Both the position numbers and the translations under genes were made by a program. The notes beneath the pieces were generated by a model, which did not search any database, was not told the origin of the DNA, and was given only the letters and a program-made list of their open reading frames with translations. Shown piece after piece: positions 60,046-64,000 of a DNA stretch of 64,000 nucleotides (positions are counted from its first letter, which is position 1; the number at the start of each line of letters is the position of its first letter). The DNA comes from Lachnospiraceae bacterium AC2012 (lineage in GTDB: Bacteria > Bacillota > Clostridia > Lachnospirales > Lachnospiraceae), in the NCBI GenBank assembly GCA_000702525.1, contig JNIN01000002.1:124001-188000 (forward strand), read 5' to 3'.

Positions 60046-60933
60046 TTAGGATTTATAACGTTTTAAGTCTGCACATATTTTTTCGATTTCGTCGGAAAAA
60101 ACACTGTTTTCTGACCAAAGAAAGGTGAAGTCATGTTGTATTGAAAAGTTATTAAGAGGTATCTTTTTTAAGCTTCCTTGCTGCAGTTCACGTTCAACAG
60201 CAGCTTTATAAAGAAAGCTTATTCCGCAGTCATTTAAGAGAAACTGAATTATGGTATGCATGTTTTCAACCTGAGTATAGTGGGTAAAACATTCAATTTC
60301 GTGATTGTTAATTGCTAAAGAGCGCTCTAAAATGTTTCTGGTTCCTGAACCGGGTTCTCGTACAAGGAGTCTTTCTGAAAAAAGATCAGAGAGTTGATTT
60401 GGCTTTTTTTTAAATATATGCGATGCGGCGCATACAGGTATAAATTCTTCAGTGCGATAGAGCATTGTATTATAAATTCCTTCTGGAAAATATCCTTCAA
60501 CCAGCGCGAAATCAATATTTCCGTCTTTAAGATTATTTAAAAGTTCAGTTGTATTTCCAAAATGTATTACGAAGTCTGTTTCAGGATGATCTTTGATATA
60601 ACAGCTAACAGGATATGATATGGCGTATTCACCGATTGTCATAGTTACGCCAAATGATATTTTTTTATTAGCTGTATTTGATAATGATAGTTCTCTTTTT
60701 AGTATAGCTTCGTCATTTCTTATTTGATTCATCTTCTCAAAAAGCAGTCGACCACTATCTGTTAGTTCGAGCTTTTTTCCATCTTTTATGAAAAGTTTAG
60801 TGTTATATACTTTTTCAAGATAGTGAATATGCTGCGATACAGCTGGCTGTGTTATATTAAGCTCATTTGCTGCATGAGTATAGTTCATGTTTCTGCATAC
60901 ACATAAAAAAGTGTCAATTCTGAAATCAAGCAT
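60046..60933 (-). CDS. LysR-family transcriptional regulator
   Basis: 295 aa. N-terminal HTH about 3-62 (RNMNYTHAANELNITQPAVS, QHIHYLEKVYNTKLF), substrate-binding domain about 90-290 (VTMTIGEYAISYPVSCYIKD). Divergent from the YeiH-family exporter at 61045 with a dyad between them, the usual LysR-target layout; YeiH genes are often paired with a LysR regulator. Effector unknown, perhaps a sulfur compound. Confidence 0.92.
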   Translation of the reverse strand: MLDFRIDTFLCVCRNMNYTHAANELNITQPAVSQHIHYLEKVYNTKLFIKDGKKLELTDSGRLLFEKMNQIRNDEAILKRELSLSNTANKKISFGVTMTIGEYAISYPVSCYIKDHPETDFVIHFGNTTELLNNLKDGNIDFALVEGYFPEGIYNTMLYRTEEFIPVCAASHIFKKKPNQLSDLFSERLLVREPGSGTRNILERSLAINNHEIECFTHYTQVENMHTIIQFLLNDCGISFLYKAAVERELQQGSLKKIPLNNFSIQHDFTFLWSENSVFSDEIEKICADLKRYKS

Positions 60934-60948
60934 GATATTCTCCTGTAA

Positions 60949-60967
60949 CCATAAAGAAAATTTATGG
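60949..60967. promoter_or_regulatory. LysR operator candidate CCATAAA-N5-TTTATGG
   Basis: Perfect 7-bp dyad in the LysR/YeiH divergent region, 15 bp from the LysR start. Contains the T-N11-A geometry of LysR boxes. A possible -10 TATAAT for yeiH is at 61010-61015. Confidence 0.6.
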
Positions 60968-61044
60968 ATATATTATAATATATAATTTTTGTTTTAGCAA
61001 AATGTTTATTATAATGGCTTTTGTTGAATAGGAGGATATAGAAG

Positions 61045-62082
61045 ATGAAATCTATAATGAAAAAAACAAAAGGTATGCTGATATGCTTATTAATAGCGCT
61101 TCCTTCGTGGATGATAGGAAAAAGATTTCCTGTAATTGGAGGTGCTGTAATTGCAATTGTTTCAGGAATGCTAATTTCACTTTTTTGGAATGATAAGAAG
61201 GATGCAGAAGAAGGAATAAAGTATACTTCTAAAGTGATTTTGCAGACTGCTGTTGTGCTTCTTGGGTTTGGTATGAATCTTTCTATGGTGATGGAAACTG
61301 GAAAACAGTCACTGCCAATAATTATTTGTACTATATCTACATCACTTATTCTTGCATGGTTACTTCATAAGGTGATGAAAATAAAAGGTAATATTTCAAC
61401 GCTTATTGGGGTAGGCTCTTCTATATGTGGTGGTTCTGCAATAGCAGCAACTGCACCGGTTATAGACGCAGATGATGACGATGTTGCTCAGGCAATCTCT
61501 GTAATCTTTTTCTTTAATGTACTGGCAGCTATATTATTTCCTGTGCTTGGAAAAATACTTGGTTTTAGTATAAGTTCAGGCGAGGCTTTTGGAATTTTTG
61601 CAGGAACTGCAATTAACGATACTTCATCAGTTACTGCGGCTGCCTCAACATGGGACAGTATGTGGAATTTGGGAAGTCAAACTTTGGATAAGGCAGTAAC
61701 AGTTAAGCTTACCAGAACACTTGCGATAATACCTATTACACTTATACTTGCCTTTTTGAGAGCCAAAGAAGCTAGAAAAGACGGAAGTCATACGAATGGT
61801 TTTAGTTTAAAAAGAGCATTTCCAATGTTTATCATTTATTTTATATTGGCATCAGTAATTACTACGGTATCTCTAAGTTGCGGGGTATCGCCAGATGTTT
61901 TTTCTCCATTGAAAGAACTTAGCAAATTTCTAATCGTAATGTCGATGGCAGCAATAGGGCTAAATAGTAATGTGATAAAGCTTATTAAGTCTGGTGGGAA
62001 ACCTATATTGCTTGGAGGTTGCTGTTGGGCAGGAATAACAGTGGTTAGCTTGTTAATGCAGCGAGTTATGGGAATTTGGTAA
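61045..62082 (+). CDS. YeiH/UPF0324 family putative sulfate exporter
   Basis: 345 aa with about 10 membrane helices. Family hallmarks: [81 protein letters not shown] 9 nt before the ATG. Members are annotated as putative sulfate or sulfite-related exporters. Control by the divergent LysR is likely. Followed by a terminator at 62212. Confidence 0.9.
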   Translation: MKSIMKKTKGMLICLLIALPSWMIGKRFPVIGGAVIAIVSGMLISLFWNDKKDAEEGIKYTSKVILQTAVVLLGFGMNLSMVMETGKQSLPIIICTISTSLILAWLLHKVMKIKGNISTLIGVGSSICGGSAIAATAPVIDADDDDVAQAISVIFFFNVLAAILFPVLGKILGFSISSGEAFGIFAGTAINDTSSVTAAASTWDSMWNLGSQTLDKAVTVKLTRTLAIIPITLILAFLRAKEARKDGSHTNGFSLKRAFPMFIIYFILASVITTVSLSCGVSPDVFSPLKELSKFLIVMSMAAIGLNSNVIKLIKSGGKPILLGGCCWAGITVVSLLMQRVMGIW

Positions 62083-62211
62083 AAATGCAACTTCAAAACC
62101 TTCCTTTTGATGCATGGTTCGTAATAAGATTTATGATGCTTTTTGCAATAAACCTTTGTTTTTTTATTTTTTTTTGATAGAATGATAAATCTCAAGTCTA
62201 GAAGCAAAAGT

Positions 62212-62248
62212 GGCTCAATCCTAGATGATGTCTGGGATTGAGCCTTTT
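62212..62248 (+). terminator. Terminator downstream of yeiH
   Basis: GGCTCAATCC / GGATTGAGCC then TTTT. Between 62083 and 62212 there is no gene, only an AT-rich stretch with a T14-type run. Confidence 0.8.
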
Positions 62249-62510
62249 CGTCTGTATAGCGAACTAACAGTTATTCTTGTATGACATAGATTTTTTCAGA
62301 CGCTTCCAAGAAGCAACATTAGATGAAAGAAGGAAAGGGTATCCTTTATGTGGTTGATATCTCGCTCTACGGTAGTTTTCTAGAAAATTGGAATGTTTTA
62401 CGTTGGATAGAAAAAGCGCATCGTCGATTATATCCGAATATAAATGAGTACGACAATTTCGGTTTGTAAAGACGAAAAGTATTGGAAAAAAACAGATATA
62501 AAGTTGCCAC

Positions 62511-62553
62511 CAGTTGTGTACAGTAGTCCTGAGCTTTCTACCGTACACAACAG
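62511..62553. repeat. Inverted repeat GTTGTGTAC...GTACACAAC
   Basis: GTTGTGTAC-A-GTAG with CTAC-C-GTACACAAC, loop about 14 nt. Lies within the start of the GNAT remnant; may be a deletion scar or a small hairpin element. Confidence 0.4.
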
Positions 62554-62574
62554 GTAAACAGCAACTAGATGAAG

Positions 62575-62801
62575 AAATGCCTCAAATACGGCATTTTTAC
62601 TTCATTAATCGTTCTCAAGGAGAAAAGATAGGTAGTAAATTATTAAGTTTTGCAACCTCAGACAAAGGAGCAAAATGGCTTTGGGTTTTAGAACAAAATG
62701 AGCGAGGCATTAAGTTTTATAAGAAGAATGGATTTGATTTTACGGGGGAGAGGATGATAGAGGACGACTGGATTCCATTAAAGAAAATGTTAATTAATTA
62801 A
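62575..62801 (+). pseudogene. GNAT acetyltransferase, C-terminal fragment
   Basis: The frame reads HFYFINRSQGEKIGSKLLSF, then WLWVLEQNERGIKFYKKNGF and DFTGERMIEDDWIPLKKML, the acetyl-CoA-binding and C-terminal strands of a GNAT enzyme. The N-terminal half is missing; the frame is open back to 62514 through the inverted repeat, without a ribosome site. Region 62250-62510 holds no supportable gene. Confidence 0.6.
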
Positions 62802-62949
62802 CTTCAGATTAAATGAGACAAATTCCAATTTGTCGGGATGTGGCATAGCCTTTTATATCGCAATATAAATGATAAAGACAGCTTCATGTTTGCTAGAGTG
62901 AATAATTGAATATGTAGCTTTGGGGTAAATGGACCAAAGGCGGTGAATG

Positions 62950-62980
62950 AAGTCGAGAGCAATCTCGGCTTTATTTTTTT
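62950..62980 (+). terminator. Terminator-like hairpin
   Basis: AAG.CGAGA-GCAA-TCTCG.CTT followed by TATTTTTTT. No complete gene precedes it, so it is probably left over from a lost gene. Confidence 0.65.
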
Positions 62981-62986
62981 GCGCAA

Positions 62987-63330
62987 ATTTTAGTAATCAG
63001 TACCAACTCGTTCCAAATAGTAGATGTAAGGACAAAAAGTTGGCTTTTGTTTTAGCAACCAAGAAAAAAGGTACCAAATGAAAGATGAAAGCAGAAATTT
63101 TTTTCTTTAATTTTTGGAAATCAAACATCTGGCAACCCAAGTATATGGTGAAGCAATGAGGAAGGAGAAAAAATTTTTCAAAAAAATATTGTCTTCGTTT
63201 AGTAATAGGGGGTCAACCCAACCCAAATGTATAGTGAGGGAAAAAATAAGCCAGTTTTTGAAACTATTTTTTTCGGCATTTAGTAATCAGTCATTTTTGA
63301 ACATAAATGCATTGTGAGAGGAAAAAGCTT
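62987..63330. repeat. AT-rich imperfect repeats
   Basis: TTTAGTAAT recurs at about 62990, 63200 and 63281, and AAATGTATAGTGAGG / AAATGCATTGTGAGAGG / AAGTATATGGTGAAGCAATG are imperfect copies of one unit with purine-rich AGGAAAAA tails. No coding frame that I would support. Purpose unknown. Confidence 0.35.
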
Positions 63331-63423
63331 TTTTTAGCCTCGGGGCAGACGTGCCCACAACTAGTAACAATTGATACCAATTCAGTTGACTGCAGCAATG
63401 GCGATTGGGGAAAGGATACTTTT

Positions 63424-64000
63424 ATGGATTTAGTAAACATTGATGAAACATTAAAAAACATAGGGACTTACTGGGAAGTATATTGCTTTATAGCCGAAGA
63501 GGACCGCACCTTGGATGAAATCAAAAGGTTTTTGATGACGGAGTGCGATAAACCGGAATCGACAGCACGAGCACAGGTGTCTGCCTTTAAATCAGCACGG
63601 GACAATATTTATGAGTTTTGTGAAGATGGTGAGCATGTATGTATCAGTGTGGACAAGATGAATCGTTTGGAAGAGCAGATGGATGATTTTCTTGGCTTTA
63701 CCAAGTACGACTATCGTGCAGTGGATCATCGCGACTATGAAGATGCATTTAATGAGGCGGCAGAAGAATGGAAAAAGAATCGAGAGGAATTAACCAATCG
63801 CATCAACAAACTCAACAAGGCTGCATGGAATTGTCAAATGGAAAGCTATAAGAAGCAGATTGAATATTTAAAAAAGCTTTTGGAACAACCGGTGTTGGTA
63901 ACTAATGATACTTTCACAGTTGATAGCCAGAAGTATTATGCTAAGGATTTTTCTTTTTATTCGAACAGACAAGAGATGGAAGACAGGGAATTAAACTGGA
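63424..64000 (+). CDS. Unknown coiled-coil protein, 5-prime part
   Basis: Open from ATG 63424 to the window end (192 complete codons), with AAAGGA 8 nt upstream. Starts MDLVNIDETLKNIGTYWEVY. Helical, with a long coiled coil about 105-160 (FNEAAEEWKKNREELTNRIN, MESYKKQIEYLKKLLEQPVL). The N-terminal 50 residues (LDEIKRFLMTECDKPESTAR) could be a small helical DNA- or RNA-binding fold. Not recognised; possibly a WYL- or HTH-type regulator, which the missing 3-prime part would tell. Confidence 0.6.
   Translation, partial: MDLVNIDETLKNIGTYWEVYCFIAEEDRTLDEIKRFLMTECDKPESTARAQVSAFKSARDNIYEFCEDGEHVCISVDKMNRLEEQMDDFLGFTKYDYRAVDHRDYEDAFNEAAEEWKKNREELTNRINKLNKAAWNCQMESYKKQIEYLKKLLEQPVLVTNDTFTVDSQKYYAKDFSFYSNRQEMEDRELNW

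Overview
The window looks like a low-to-mid GC member of the Clostridia, most likely a Lachnospiraceae-type gut anaerobe. This is inferred from AGGAGG-type ribosome sites, the anaerobic (Cbi) cobalamin route, LytTR-DUF3021 pairs, a CIRCE-controlled hsp20, FlxA-like and DUF6033-like genes, and a Tn916-family integrase and excisionase. No species can be named from sequence alone.

Layout. 1-4440: end of an anaerobic cobalamin operon (cbiH end, a cbiJ-cbiE-cbiT fusion, cbiA, cbiL) closed by a strong terminator. 4477-10962: a GH2 beta-galactosidase plus MFS transporter unit, divergent from an AraC regulator and a cardiolipin synthase. 10987-15327: YitT protein, enolase with an unusual operator-rich leader, a decayed REP-associated transposase, MATE exporter. 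15449-17010 and 24553-25437: two LytTR-DUF3021 pairs. 17027-19635: pdxST with a divergent, C-terminally truncated MocR regulator. 19657-24476: two-component system and FtsX-type ABC exporter. 25698-26305: hsp20 under CIRCE.

From about 26.4 kb to 59 kb the window is accessory DNA. Its main organising feature is a short core present four times (29260, 33921, 51861, 57925). It encodes the first ten codons of a low-molecular-weight protein tyrosine phosphatase, MIKILFICHG. I read it as the attachment site of tyrosine-recombinase elements that have accumulated in tandem. Each core is followed by a structured, apparently covarying hairpin element. Several cores are flanked by short direct repeats that look like integrase arm sites. 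Integrase and partner genes are truncated at the junctions, so these are mostly remnants. Cargo: unit 1 (29.3-33.9 kb) has DUF4417, a toxin-like protein with a small partner, an ImmR/ImmA-type pair and a truncated AbiE system. Unit 2 (33.9-51.9 kb) has a metallophosphatase, a large AAA+ ATPase, a DUF2779 nuclease next to a WYL regulator, KptA (one intact, one decayed) with two paralogous unknown proteins, a SLOG-domain protein, a RecA-fold ATPase, a paralogous pair of unknowns, xis and a partial int. Unit 3 (51.9-57.9 kb) has FlxA, a WYL protein and a three-gene operon (small membrane protein, PH-like plus DUF697-like protein, 419-aa unknown) followed by a group II intron remnant. Unit 4 starts at 57.9 kb; its right end is not identifiable.

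59.2-64 kb: TfoX-N protein, a membrane protein, LysR divergent from a YeiH-family exporter, GNAT remnant, AT-rich imperfect repeats and the start of an unknown coiled-coil protein running off the end. The best candidates for something undescribed are the tandem att array with its structured RNA-like element and the 54424-57243 operon. Next are the KptA/paralogue modules separated by a recurring hairpin.
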